Translations under genes and position numbers: made by a program | Part shown: one piece after another, positions 41,520 to 53,031 of the stretch | How positions within the stretch are numbered: the first letter of the stretch is position 1 | How the letters are laid out: each line of letters starts with the position of its first letter | The notes under the pieces: model-generated | The model's database searches: none | The model's input: only the letters and a program-made list of their open reading frames with translations | Told to the model about the DNA's origin: nothing | NCBI GenBank assembly: GCA_914767715.1 | Contig: OU612075.1 | Location: 5,024,001 to 5,084,000, forward strand | Source of the DNA: Membranipora membranacea | Lineage: Eukaryota; Bryozoa; Gymnolaemata; Cheilostomatida; Membraniporidae | Length of the DNA: 60,000 nucleotides | Direction: 5' to 3'

Positions 41520-44500
41520 ATGGCTGAAGAAATCAAATCTGCCGATGGTGAGAAGGATATCAGGACGATGCTTAACAATGCAGTAAAATCCACGAAAGAA
41601 ATAGTACGGTTTCTGATAGAGAGTACAACTGACAAGACTCTTATAATTCCCCCAGCAGTACGACAATCAGCAACAGACGGTAAGCAGAGCGATTTGTTCT
41701 AATAAAATCTGATAGAATCAAAACCCTTGTAAAAGATGAACGAGTTGAACAACCTTCAAATGATTACAAACTGTTAATTGTGGATTAATTCCACTGAGCT
41801 AAACAAACAAAATATTGGCAATCCAGAGAGTAAGACAAACACAACTTTACAAGTAGTTGCCTAAGGTCATTTCACATTGTCATTGCTCATCATCCAGGGC
41901 TGACGGCTACATTGTATGTTGCTTGTTGCGATGGCATTTGGTTCTAATCTAGTCAGCTCAGCTAATAATGTTATTGTAGGAGTAAAAGAAGAGAAAGAGA
42001 AAACTAAGAGTGTAGGGGACAGTGTCTTGCCGATTGAAGACTCAGGGGTAAATTATAGACAGCCTGATAGTGATCAAGTAAGCAGCTGTTGTTACCGAGG
42101 CATGGTTTCAGAACAATATTAGTTACAAACATGTAATAAGAAATGTTTACTTTAGCCTGCATCAGACATGGGAATAAACAAAGATACAGACAAGGCTTAA
42201 AACTGTTCGATATTATCTGTTTGCAGGATGAGAGATTCTGTCACAAGCCTGATCCAATTACTATTCCAGCTGGGTCCTTTAATTAAAACCCAAAAATTTG
42301 TATTTGTCAAGATATCACACTCATACCCACATCATTGAAAGATAAATTGTTTTTATGTTTGATGTATTTGATTTGGTGATTGCTTCAATTAGGCTAGACA
42401 AATCAACCCATTGAGCCACTGTAGGATTTCAATGAGCATAGACAGTCATCCATCAAGTGCTATGTAACTATATTATATTATTTGATACCATTTTAGGGTG
42501 ATGTATGTGAAAAGTTTCAGAACTTATTTGATGGCTTGGACTGTGACACAAGCCTGAAGGAAGAGGAATATGAAGGCCCCCTTATCCAGCCACTATCGTC
42601 ATCAAACAAAAGTGTGGTGGTGAGTATCGACAAAAATCTGAAATCTGAAACCAAAGTTAAAGTTCGGCGTTTTCTGAGGATATTAGTTGAGTAGAATTAT
42701 GAGTATATCCGAACAACATTAATAAGAGACTGAGATCACAGAAGTTTGTTTCTGACTGACACTGCGTTCCATACCCAAGAATTGTTGGACAATCCTGTAC
42801 AATCCTAGAATTGTTCGAAACTGACCAATATATCATTACCCAACCAGCAATCATTAATGTGTAATTAACCCTGCCTGCTAAATAAATTACATTCATTATT
42901 GCTATTGCATAGTTATAGTATAAGCCTTTACAGTTCTAGTCAATATTATATAATTGGATTGACATTGTATTCAATGAGTTTGTATTTAGATGACCAGGCA
43001 AGATCTGCTGTAAAGAATAGATATTGCTGTGCAAGGTAGTATCAAAGTCTATAACGCGGGAGACCCAGATTCAAATCCCCGCCGGGGCGAATCTTTTCTT
43101 TTCGTAATGATGGAAATCGAAAGCATTCCATTCGAATTGTCCGCTCACAATTTTTGTAAGCACAGAAAACTCTTAGTAATGAGTATGATGACCCGACAAA
43201 ATACTTATGTTCAACTCTTCTGTGTTGTACCATACCCTACGTTATATTTTGTGCAATCAATTAATATTGGCAGCAACTGCATAAATACAATACATCAGCC
43301 AAACAATGCTAGCAGAATTATCATAACAGACCATTATATTTTTGTGCTCAATTGACGTGCACGTTGCTATGGAGCAGTAAACACTCTGAAGTTTCATAAT
43401 AAATTGATATCGATTACCTTCAGGCTCTCAGTACCACTACAGATTTTGTTCGTGACAAACAAGGCTTTGTTTGTAAGAGTTATATTCCCAAATTGCTATA
43501 GAATTCATTCCATTGACTGTTAGGATATATAGAGCTGAACCAATAATATAAGATATCACTAGCTACTGCAAACACTCAACACTCTCATTGTTAACATGCT
43601 CTATCTATTGTGCAATATTATTCCTGTCACCCAACTTGACAAGGTGTCCATGTTGCCTCAATGGCCATGAATTGGGACTACTCAAGATCGACATTGCAGA
43701 CATGACTGCCCAACAAAACCCGGCAGCAGTTGACTGAAGGGGTATCAAATCCAATAATATTAGCTTAGCGATGACCTTGCACTCTAACATAGATGGGAGG
43801 GGGATAGAGGTTACTCAAAAGTAAGCACTCTCTAACAAAGGTTCAGTCTGAGCTAAAAATTTTAATCGATGCTTGTGGCTTGAAATGGGAATCCACAAGC
43901 TACCTTTTCGATTTAATTTTTGAAAGCAGAATTAGAAAAACACCATCATTTCAATCAATCCTCAAGATCATTGCCTATGTAATTAGGGATAATCTTGATT
44001 GGAATGTGATATTGGCACCAGTTTAAACTCAAAGGTATCATTCATTTGTTGGATTATGAGTTAGTTACATTGTTCTGAAAGCAATCCTAGAATCATCTCT
44101 TTTGGGAAGAGTATGAGGTGGCTCAGTTGATTAGAGCGCCAGACTTCAGCATGCACATGTTGAAGGTCTAGGGTACGAATCCCACTGCGGTCCATCACCT
44201 ACTCGTGCATTGGTTGGCCCCTAGATGTGCTTCGATCTGCCTGGAAACAGAGAGCCTCGCCGATAAGGCACTAAAATTTCGCCGCCCATGCTTTGGGATG
44301 TGGCAAGTGATAAGACATATGATTTGAATCACCCTTTTTTGATCAAGACTTAGTAAGGCTTGCCTACAAATCCGTGCAATGTTTGTTATGTTTGAATTCT
44401 GCGTTGTGTATCAGTGTTCCCATACAGAAACACCATTAGAATATAAATAACAACAGGGAATCACAATAAAATCAAATATTTCATCGTATTTTTGATATTT

Positions 44501-47500
44501 TGTAATTTCAAAGCAGCTTCCATTCAATTACGAAAAAGGCTAGCCATGTTACCTCAATGGCAAGGAATCGCAACACAACATGGGATATAAACTTTTATTT
44601 TAATGCTGGACCATGCATGTAAATGTAGGTATGTAATGTTATGAGAAAGGCAGCGTAATCCGAATAACAGAGTGCTGGATCCGCTCTAGTCTTGTTTTTA
44701 CAGTGTCCGATAGCAGATTGTACCATGCAAGGCAGGTGTGGGCGATTACAGGCACGTTATTAGCTACATACAAGGCTTTCAGGCCATCGCTGGAGGCTTG
44801 ATATGAGATTTTTCAATTTGGCTAGGAATCCAAAAGCTACCTTTTCTACTGACAAATTAATTTCCGGAAGCTGAATTACAAAAACATCTCCATTTCAATC
44901 CATCGTCAAGATTATTGCCTATATAATAAGGGATAATGTTGATAGGAATGTGATACTGATTTGGGAGTACATGGCCAGATTTGCTTTCAAATCCATGCAA
45001 AGGATGCTTTGTGTGCAATTTGCACTGTATATCAGCGTTCCTGATACAGAAACAGCATAAGAATTTAAATAACAACAGGGAATCACAATCAAATAAAAAT
45101 TTCCATCATATTTCGGATATTCTGTAATTTTAAAACAGCTTTCATGTAATCACGAACATATATGACAGGCATCTGTGTCACCTCAATAGCAGGGAATGGC
45201 GACACAACATGCGATGTGAATGAAGCGACAGCAGCTGGTCACGGACAAAAAAGGGCGCATAAGAATTATAATGCTAGGGCTTTATGCATTTCTGGGTCTT
45301 GTACCAATTCAAGAGTAGTGCAGCTTTTCAAACACCATTCTTTATCACCCAAAATCACCTACAAAAGCTCATGAACTCCAACGGTTGTGTGCTTATTAGC
45401 TACACCACCCTACCCCTGCCCGCCCTCAGATTTCAGTTTTCAATGTTGTATGGTAGAGAAAAAGGTTGCAATAGCAGCACTATTCTCCCACTTCGTTTTA
45501 TTGTACAAGAAAGCAAATACTTTTGATTCAAAATTCTACTGACAGGCATCAAATTACCCAATAGTTGAAGCCGGTTGAGATAAATATCCTGCCCTGATCC
45601 CGACTGTTCTTAACAGCTTTTTTAATTTACTGGTCTATTATCACACCATAAAGTGATATATTCCCGCAATTGATAAGTTTGATCAAATTCTTTTATTGAA
45701 TTTCAATTTCAAAGTTACAGATTCTTGCTAGGTATCTAAATACCAAATGCTAAATGCTCTTAGCAAGGCAGAAGCACTCTACAGACCCCACTCAGCCAGT
45801 ACCGCTTACTCCCTCTCCCACAGGCCTTCTGGGTAATTTTAGAAAATAAATAAATATAACAAATAAATTAACCATGTAATCTTAATATCGATCAAATCAA
45901 TAAAAACCTAGAGCATTTCTTGTAAACATAAAATCGTAAACAATTTTAGATTTGATCTAGATGAACCAATTCATATGGACTAACCAAGGCCGTCGCCACA
46001 GGCGAAAATGTATCCCCATGATGTTAAAATATGATGTTTGTAGAAATATTGATTTGAAGGCTGACGAATCGAAGCGCCAGGGTAGAAAGGCATAATTAAT
46101 GTAATGTGATGCTATTGAAATCATTGCCTGGATTTATCCGGTTCACCTGCAAAATCACTTTTTTAACATGTCTAAAATTCCAACTTCTATTTAGACATAA
46201 TAATCTCTTTCGCAAATCACTGGGATTGGCAGTTCAATAAGAGCATAGCTTATCACAAATGAAATAAAATACCCACAACAAATACCACACATTATTCTCA
46301 TGCAAAAGCTTGATGACATCTTTTTTATTCATCTCAGTTGGGGTGTGGGTGTAATGTGTCGATATTCTATAACGCTTAGAAATCTTGTTTTTAAACAATT
46401 TTATTAAGCGTTTCATAAATCAAATTTATTATTATTAGTGTATTCAAATTAGAGACTAGATTCATTCAATCATGTCAAGTTCGTTACAAGCTAAATTTTA
46501 AAAGCATTCTCAAATGCAGATTGGAATTTAGGCATATCAATTTCACATAAATGACTTGAATAGGCAGTGCAGTGAGAGAATCACTATGGTTCCATGTGTC
46601 GATTTTGTAAGGAGTTCGGGAGTAATCGCCCAATGGAAACGGCATTAAAGTCAAATTCCGATTGTGACAAATGACTTTTTGGACGCGAATATCCATACCG
46701 TGTTTATTTAACCTATATCCTATTTGGCGCCCTGGCTGAATGGTTAGCGCGCTTGCACACAATGCCTTCAAAGGGATTGCACGGGCCGGGGTTCAAGTCC
46801 CGGCCGCGGCAGATTTTTACCATGTTTTTCCCATCATGGGAATGGTTAGAATCAACTGGATTCTAACCATTCGAAGTTGGAGTGAACCACAAAATCGAAG
46901 CATGAAACCATAGTGTATTTATAATCTTTGGTATTATTAGTTTAGGCAGTGCAGTATTATTTACATAGCTTATCACAAATAGAATCTTATACCTGATCAT
47001 TCATTAATAATATGGCATAAATTATTGTAAGGAAACGTTTAGCATTGTTTATATATTATTCATCTCTGCCAACGAGAAAAATCTGAGTTTTTAGCTTACA
47101 TTCTAAAATCCCCTGAGTAGCCTGAGTTGAACCCAAAAATATGAGTAACTCGGGCTAAACCTGAGTGGTTGAGAGCTGTGTCGAAATGGGAGTAAACTGT
47201 TCTCATGCTGGAGCCATACTAATAGATGGTAAATACATTAATATTTGAGTGTTGGCTATGTGTTGTCAGTCCAGAAAAGTTATTGGCAAGAAAATAGAGT
47301 ATAAAAGAAGAAGCATCTACAACCAATTACATCTGTTGCTGGGAAATGGGGATATCTGGCTCCCTCTGGCATACCTATCAAAGACAGGTGATGTCAGAGG
47401 ATATTGGCCAACAATAAAGCTGCCCATTGGCAACCTCTACAGAAGGTTGCTGGCTAAACCTTGCCGGCTGGGCTGTATTATGTCTATCAAACTCAACTCT

Positions 47501-50500
47501 CTCCATTAGATTAGAAGGTTTATTACCTTAAACGGTGTTGCCACTAGTCTTAGTCTAACATTTTAATACTATCTGTACTAGTGCCAACACCTACTAGGGA
47601 ACTACCATCCAAGAGTGAGAGAGAAAAATGCCAAAATTGCTTCCTGTACATCATATAACTGAGATGGCTGAGAATGATATAGTATAACATCAAGAGCTCC
47701 TTTGTAGACAGGTAATGAATATATACCAGGCTTACAATAGTTGATTTACCTTTGCCTCCCTCAGCCCACATACCAAAACATTCAGAGCTAACTCCATGCT
47801 CAGAGCATCTTTGGCTAACAAATAGAAATAGCTGAGAGCCATTCACTCTCAATAATCACAAGGAGCGTAGTTTAGACTATGCCAATAATCAGTACTCATA
47901 CTACTTGCTGTGACACCAAGTTTGAGTTTTTTTAGCATCAGTTAGCATATTTTCAGTAGTCAGTGGTTCTGTGGAAAATATGGCCTCATTCACAAATCAC
48001 TTCTCTCCACTTAGGCATGTAGGACAATTGATACAAAGTAATTCCTCGCTCAACTGGTGAGCGATGTTGGCCCACATTCTTATTAGTAGCAAAGTTTTCT
48101 GATAATTCTGCTAGCGTAGTTTAGCTGATGTATTCTATTTATGCAGTTGCTGCCAATATTAACAGATTGCACAAAATATAACGTAGGGTATGGTACAACA
48201 CAGAAGAGTTGAACATAAGTATTTTGTTGGGTCATCATACTCATTGCTAAGAGTTTTCTGTGCTTACAAAAATTGTGAGCGGACAATTCGAATGGAATGC
48301 TTTCGATTTCCATCATGACGAAAAGAAAAGATTTTCCCCGGCGGGGATTTGAACCTGGGCCTCCCGCGTTATAGACTTTGATGCTTCCTTGCACAGCAAT
48401 ATCTATTCATTACAGGAGATCTTGCCTGGTCATCTAAATACAAACTAATTGAATACAATGTCAATCAAATTATATAATATTGACTAGAACTGTAAAGGCT
48501 TATACTATAACTATACAATAGCAATAATGAATGTAATTTATTTAGCAGGCAGGGTTAATTACACAAGAATGGTTGCTGGTTGAGTAATGATGATGATGAT
48601 GAACTCTTTATTGATAAAATAATACACGACAAAAATAAAATGCCTCTATTTGCAGGCAAAGATGAAAGGATAATATTTGAGAATGTATAAAAATACAATC
48701 TACAGGAAAATTGGTTTTTGTACAGTTTTACAAGTATTATAAATGACATAATAATGAAATCCAGTTTGAGGCTTGAAAATAAAATATCATGAGTATTTGA
48801 GTGGCAACTATTTGGGATTGTGATGTCTGTGTTTGTCCTCCATACTATCTGATATATGGGTCAGTTTCGAACAATTCTAGAATTGTACAGAATTGTCCAA
48901 CAATTCTTCGGTATGAAACGCAGTGTGAGGCCATCCTGCTTTTTTATAGCTAATGATTATGTTTACTGATAAGCCATATACTTAAAACATGTTTGGTTTC
49001 AGAGCAATATTAGTCACAAACATTGTAACAGGAAACTCTAGCCTGCATCAGGCATGGGAATAACGAAGATACAGACAAGGCTCAAAACTAATCAACAGGT
49101 CAACAAGTTACTTTTTAACTACTCTGTTATATGTAAACTTTCTAGAAAACCTCTTTGAACAAATAAATATAATATTATCTATTTCCAGGATGAGAGCTTC
49201 TTTCACAATCATGTGAAAGTGATCCAATTACTATCCCAGCTAGGTCAAGACCACAGTACCTTAAATGAAAACCCCAAATGCTTCACTTGTACTGTAATAT
49301 CACTTGCTGATATGTGTCAACCTGCCCAGTCACAATATAGTCATTTTGCTTTACTGTTACCTGGGCATTCGCCAAGTGTCAAGTGCTACAGAAACAACAC
49401 CGGCAAATTTCAGTGGAGAATCACGACCTTTCATACGAAAAGAAACCTTGCTTTTGTTGAAAAAATTGTGCAGTTTTTACCTTGTTTAACTGAACAACAT
49501 TCTGAGGATCCTGTCAGCGCATTGGTGGAACTTCACGGTACTGGGATCCTAAATTTCACAAAAATTCAAGCTACTCAGCCTGAGCCTAGAGTAACTGTTT
49601 ACTATGACAGTCACATTAGAATTGAGATCAGTCCAGAAGTCCACGAATCCACGAGTCCACTGAGTTCATTGGTGAGATTCCAACTAATGAATGACGTAGT
49701 AGCGGAAGACTCTGTCTGCGGCTTTCTATCGCCCAGTGATGTGAGTTCATTGTCCCCCCTCCTACCCCCCTGCCCCTGATTTTATAACAGATTTAATAAT
49801 AATGGTTTTGTAAGATATCACACTGCTACTCACATCATCGAAAAATAATGTTTATTGATATTTGATGTATTTAGTTGTCGCTTGAAAAATCAACCCATTT
49901 AGCCACTGTAGGTTTTCATCGACCGCAGACGGTCATTTCCAAAAGTGATATATAACTGCATGATACTATTTGATTTTTAGGGTAATAAATGTGAAAGTTT
50001 TCATAACTCGGATGAAGGCGAGGACTCTGACACAAGTTGCTCTGATAATGAGAGTACATCAGAAGAAGATGAAGAAGACGGCCCCCTCATTCAGCCACTT
50101 ACGTCAATAAACAAAAGTGTTGAGGTGGGTATTGAGCAAAATCTACTTCTCGAAACAAAAACCTTCACACACGAAACTGAAATTAAAGTTGGGCGGTGAA
50201 GTTTGCAGTTTTCTGAGTATCTCAGTATCCTCACAACATGAATGAGAGACGGATGAGAATGAGATCACGGAGGTTTGTTTCTTACTGAGGCCATCCTGTT
50301 TTTTTTATAACATATGTCTATAATAAGGATATTCAGTAAGTTAAGGTATTGCTAGATAAAGCTTGATCGAGTAAGCCTGCATTCTGAATCACTCCCCTCC
50401 ACTGAAGGGCCGCAGGCCTATCAGTAGTGGCAGAGCAATTCAAAATGCAGGCAAATAAGATCAAACTTCATCAAAGGTGCGCCCACATCACAAATACTGA

Positions 50501-53024
50501 CGCTTTAAATTACAGGGAAACCAGGCTATGATCTCTGCATTCGTTGCGAACATTAACAAGCCTGATGATAAGAATTCGGTATCAGTGAAGGTTATGTGGA
50601 GAAAAGACATGCATGGTCAGAATTCCCTACTACATTGCGTAGCTGGGGTTTTTGTGACTGAGGAAGACTGCAAATCCCCAAATTATGGTGATCAATGGGG
50701 AAGTTCCACCTACCACCTACGCAACGATGACCTACACAGCAAAATAGTCCGCGGTTTCAGACGAGATCTGCTCGATAGGAAAGAGCTAGATGACGATCAG
50801 AGACAAAAGCTTAAGTTGAACTGTTCAGCATTTGTTGTGATTGAAGACCAAGGAAAGGCTGCACTAAATCTCGACCAATCAATACGCCCAACCATCATAT
50901 GTGAAAACAACGTATTGAATGGAAGGCAGACCTATATCTATCAACACTCAAAGAACAAGGAGCTGACTATCAAGATTACAGAACCATCAAGTCCAGCAGA
51001 TGCTGATTACTACGCTGATGGCCAGGAAACCCCTGTCATGAAAGAGAAATTGGTTTGTATAAGTATTAAATGCAAAGTAACTCCTCCCCTATAGAGTTTA
51101 ATGCTGGCAAGTTTAGTTGCGGACATATTAGTATAACTTATGACATTTGTATCCAGCTTGAAATGTTTTCATTCAATTTACTGTTCCTCAAACTGCATAA
51201 TCCCAAATCTCTCAGACGATTTGTCGTATTCCAAAATAAAATAACGTATCATCACACAGCATAGATCATCCTTATCTGTGTTATGTGATTGCAGATGAAG
51301 GGTTTGCTTCATGCATGTCACATAATTTTTAGACCAGTGTTAAACATTTTCAGGGACTTGAGCCAAGGGGTGTGCGGCAGAGGAAACTAGAAGCTGAGCA
51401 AGTTCGAGTATTTCACCTCTTGCGTGATTTGGATGAGAGCACTGGAGAGAGATCAAATGATGCAGTTATGACTGCCATTGTATCAGTGTTGATTGACAAT
51501 GAGTCGTCAAGCGGAGTGAAAACCACTGTGTTTCTCACACAAGGTGTCAGTGTCGACAAAGGGCTAGGACGTCTTGAAGTGAAAGATTCTCCTGGATGGA
51601 TGACCACTACTCGCTTCATCACAAACAGACAACTCTCAGATTCCTTGGATAAAGCGTGGCAGCATGAAGCAAGAAAGATAGATGGCTGCACAAAAAGGGA
51701 GCTTTTTGTTGGAGAGAGACAGTTTGGATGCATTGACGCAGAAGCACTTGGAAATAAGGATTTTGAACGTATAAGGATTCCAGGACAGCATTGTAATCCT
51801 AACATAGCAGTTCACAGCAGTGATCACAGGCCTACTTCTACTTTTGTGCTCAAGAGAGACTTGTTTGAACTTCACATTGAAAACTGGACATGCAAGGAAA
51901 GAAAAAGACCACAGATATATCAAGCAATGGCTCAAGTAAATATACTACAATTATAAACTACTGAAAGAATAAAAACTGATCAAAGACAAAGAGTATCTGA
52001 AATCTAGTTCTGTCACAGCCTGTTTTTTTTATCAGGGGCCCAGAAAGAAATTCCCTCCTATCAAAAATAATTGCCAATTATTAGTTTGCTGCATCAGTGG
52101 TGGAATCAAATTTCTAAATCTACGCCGCAAATCTTATTTTAGAAATGTCATGTACAGCAGCAAGCGAGAGGTGATATAGCAGATGTGAGTTCCAAACTAG
52201 GACTAGGCAAGGACTCCCTGACTGTCTGCAAAGTAACAGCTGAGACAAAAGTGAGAGTGGATAAAAATGGCCGTCCTCTAACCGGAATCGAAGAAAATCC
52301 ACTAGTGACAGCTCTTTCTATTGTCATAGCAGGCCAATACCCTGATATCATTTTCCCTGACACGATGCTGTACTGTGACCCTATAACTAAGTTGAGTTGT
52401 TGCACCGTAGTAATCCGTGGCAGAGAGTTACCTCAAGAAGTGAAAAGTTCGTGGGAAAGGGGAAACACCGGCGGTGTCTTTGATATGGCCATGTTTGGGA
52501 TTGCAGAAGGGACCTCCAATGAGTGGACAAATTTGATTTTCAGACTCAAAGACAAAACAGTGAGGGCTAAATTTAGTTCCCCACTGGTTGAGTTATGGTG
52601 TCATAATACTAGAATCAATCCTGTGTATAATGTCATGAAGGACAATGAGGCAAGCATTCAGCTTTTGAATGAAATTATTAAGACTTCCGGAACACATCAA
52701 CCCATTCTGTGCCGGAAATTTATGGACACTTTTGTTGAACGGAAAACTTTCCCTCTCTCTTTCTATTTTCCTACTTTGAGCATAAAGTGTCCGTGGCTGC
52801 CAAAGCCAAACCAGCTTGGTATCCAAACATCCCTGTTGTCATCACGTGGCGCTGCTGCAAACATGAGTCATCAAGGGTGTTTAATGCATGACAAAGAAGA
52901 TGGAGTGCATTTCAAAATGGCAAAAAGGGGTGAGGGTGAGATTTTTAAAACTTTTGGGGAAAACGATATGGATAGCCTAGTTGAACATCACAAGGCATTG
53001 CAGTCAAAGCATGAATCTGCCTGA
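41520..53024 (+). CDS. Unrecognised eight-exon gene (predicted 1025 aa)
   Basis: Exons: 41520-41679, 41980-42077, 42497-42619, 49189-49740, 49981-50124, 50516-51052, 51354-51935, 52143-53024. The first junction is phase 1 and all later ones phase 0, giving 1025 codons plus TGA. I recognise no domain. Residues 1-86 are charged (MAEEIKSADGEKDIRTMLNN). Exons 3 and 5 are paralogous linkers, both ending GPLIQPLxSxNKSV, with an acidic run in exon 5 (SDNESTSEEDEEDGP). Exons 4, 6, 7 and 8 encode large beta-rich-looking, Cys-containing segments without signal peptide or membrane span, suggesting an intracellular multidomain protein. The open phase-0 exons of 537-882 nt and consistent splice sites make it a real gene. 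Intron 3 is 6.6 kb because of an inserted element. Exon 6 uses a weaker donor (TTG then GTTTGT). AATAAA begins two bases after the stop. Confidence 0.75.
42229..42290 (+). pseudogene. Relic of a duplicated exon (collapsed copy of exon 4)
   Basis: Bases 42229-42290 (GATGAGAGATTCTGTCAC, then GATCCAATTACTATTCCAGC) match the first 75 bases of exon 4 at 49189, including an upstream acceptor. The frame then hits TAA, and the sequence jumps to what corresponds to the intron after exon 4 (from about 49795). About 500 bp of coding sequence has been deleted. It should be skipped in splicing. Confidence 0.75.
43024..43090 (+). repeat. tRNA-Asp-like sequence inside the left TIR
   Basis: The segment ending TAACGCGGGAGACCCAGATT then CAAATCCCCGCCGGGGCGA resembles the 3' half of tRNA-Asp, with a B-box-like part. 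The 5' half is decayed. The inverted counterpart lies at about 48337-48404 in the right TIR. It is not a functional tRNA gene. Confidence 0.6.
43610..45220. repeat. Direct-repeat array within the CACTG element
   Basis: A block at 43860-44000 (AAGCTACCTTTTCGATTTAA; CATTGCCTATGTAATTAGGG) recurs at 44815-44960. A block at 44395-44590 (ATACAGAAACACCATTAGAA; AACAACAGGGAATCACAAT; ACCTCAATGGCAAGGAATCG) recurs at 45017-45210. A third trace of the last part occurs at about 43620-43670. SINE S copy 3 interrupts the first unit. Confidence 0.7.
44118..44340 (+). mobile_element. tRNA-headed SINE family S, copy 3 (most complete)
   Basis: It has a tRNA-like head with an A box (GTGGCTCAGTTGATTAGAGC) and a B-box-like GGTACGAATCCCACTGC. 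A body follows (GTGCTTCGATCTGCCTGG; AAGGCACTAAAATTTCGCCG), then the tail GTGATAAGAC and a T-rich end. It is a Pol III-derived retroposon nested inside the CACTG element. Confidence 0.75.
46371..46438 (+). repeat. Retroposon 3' end with (ATT)n tail, copy 2
   Basis: Same body as 8366-8443 (AACGCTTAGAAAT; TTTTATTAAGCGTTTCA) with a short TTATTATTATT tail. Confidence 0.6.
46582..46915 (+). mobile_element. TIR element T1, copy B, with tRNA-like core
   Basis: Inverted ends start CACTATGGTTCCATGTGTCG and end CCATAGTG, 334 bp. Bases 46726-46811 (86 nt) look like a type-II (long variable arm) tRNA, with an A-box-like TGGCTGAATGGTTAGCGC and a B box GGTTCAAGTCC. The acceptor halves do not pair, so it is decayed. 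It is nested in the CACTG element. Confidence 0.75.
48592..48853 (+). mobile_element. 262-bp retroposon fragment inserted in the right TIR
   Basis: Comparison with the left TIR shows an extra segment starting GATGATGATGAACTCTTTAT and ending at the repeated GAT. The simple-repeat end and T-rich sequence suggest a truncated LINE 3' end in reverse orientation. It postdates the TIRs. Confidence 0.65.
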
Positions 53025-53025
53025 G

Positions 53026-53031
53026 AATAAA
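53026..53031 (+). terminator. Candidate polyadenylation signal of the unknown gene
   Basis: AATAAA begins two bases after the TGA at 53022-53024. Use of this hexamer would leave an almost absent 3' UTR, so a later signal is possible. Confidence 0.35.

Larger units (their letters stand above)
42760..48925. mobile_element. 6.2-kb CACTG-type TIR element (non-autonomous), inserted in intron 3
   Basis: Terminal inverted repeats 42760-43323 and 48100-48925 (the latter carrying a 262-bp insertion) match over about 564 bp. They start CACTGCGTTCCATACCCAAG and end with the complement CGCAGTG. TGA occurs immediately outside both ends, and the paralogous empty site at about 50285 reads ACTGAGGCC with a single TGA. 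The CACTG ends and 3-bp duplication match EnSpm/CACTA-class elements. The interior has no long open frame, so it is non-autonomous. It contains a direct-repeat array, SINE S copy 3 and TIR element T1 copy B. Confidence 0.8.
42103..50330 (+). repeat. Tandem intragenic duplication (unit 1 broken by an insertion, unit 2 intact)
   Basis: Unit 1 is 42103-42759 plus 48926-48993; unit 2 is 48994 to about 50330. Homology covers introns as well as exons: the intron before exon 4 or its relic, the relic/exon 4, exon 3/exon 5 and the following intron (GTTTGTTTCT..ACTGA). Divergence is moderate, so the event is not very recent. Confidence 0.8.

Noticed and set aside
43029-43355. 108-codon frame with an inverted twin at 48394-48083
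   Set aside because: The two frames exist because they lie in the two arms of the TIR; they have no coding signature and start in a tRNA-like repeat.
45162-47509. Search for a transposase inside the CACTG element
   Set aside because: The longest frames are 60-100 codons with no DDE-like context; the element looks non-autonomous.
52593-52826. Minus-strand open frame in the last exon of the unknown gene
   Set aside because: It is antisense shadow coding of a long plus-strand exon with matching splice phases.
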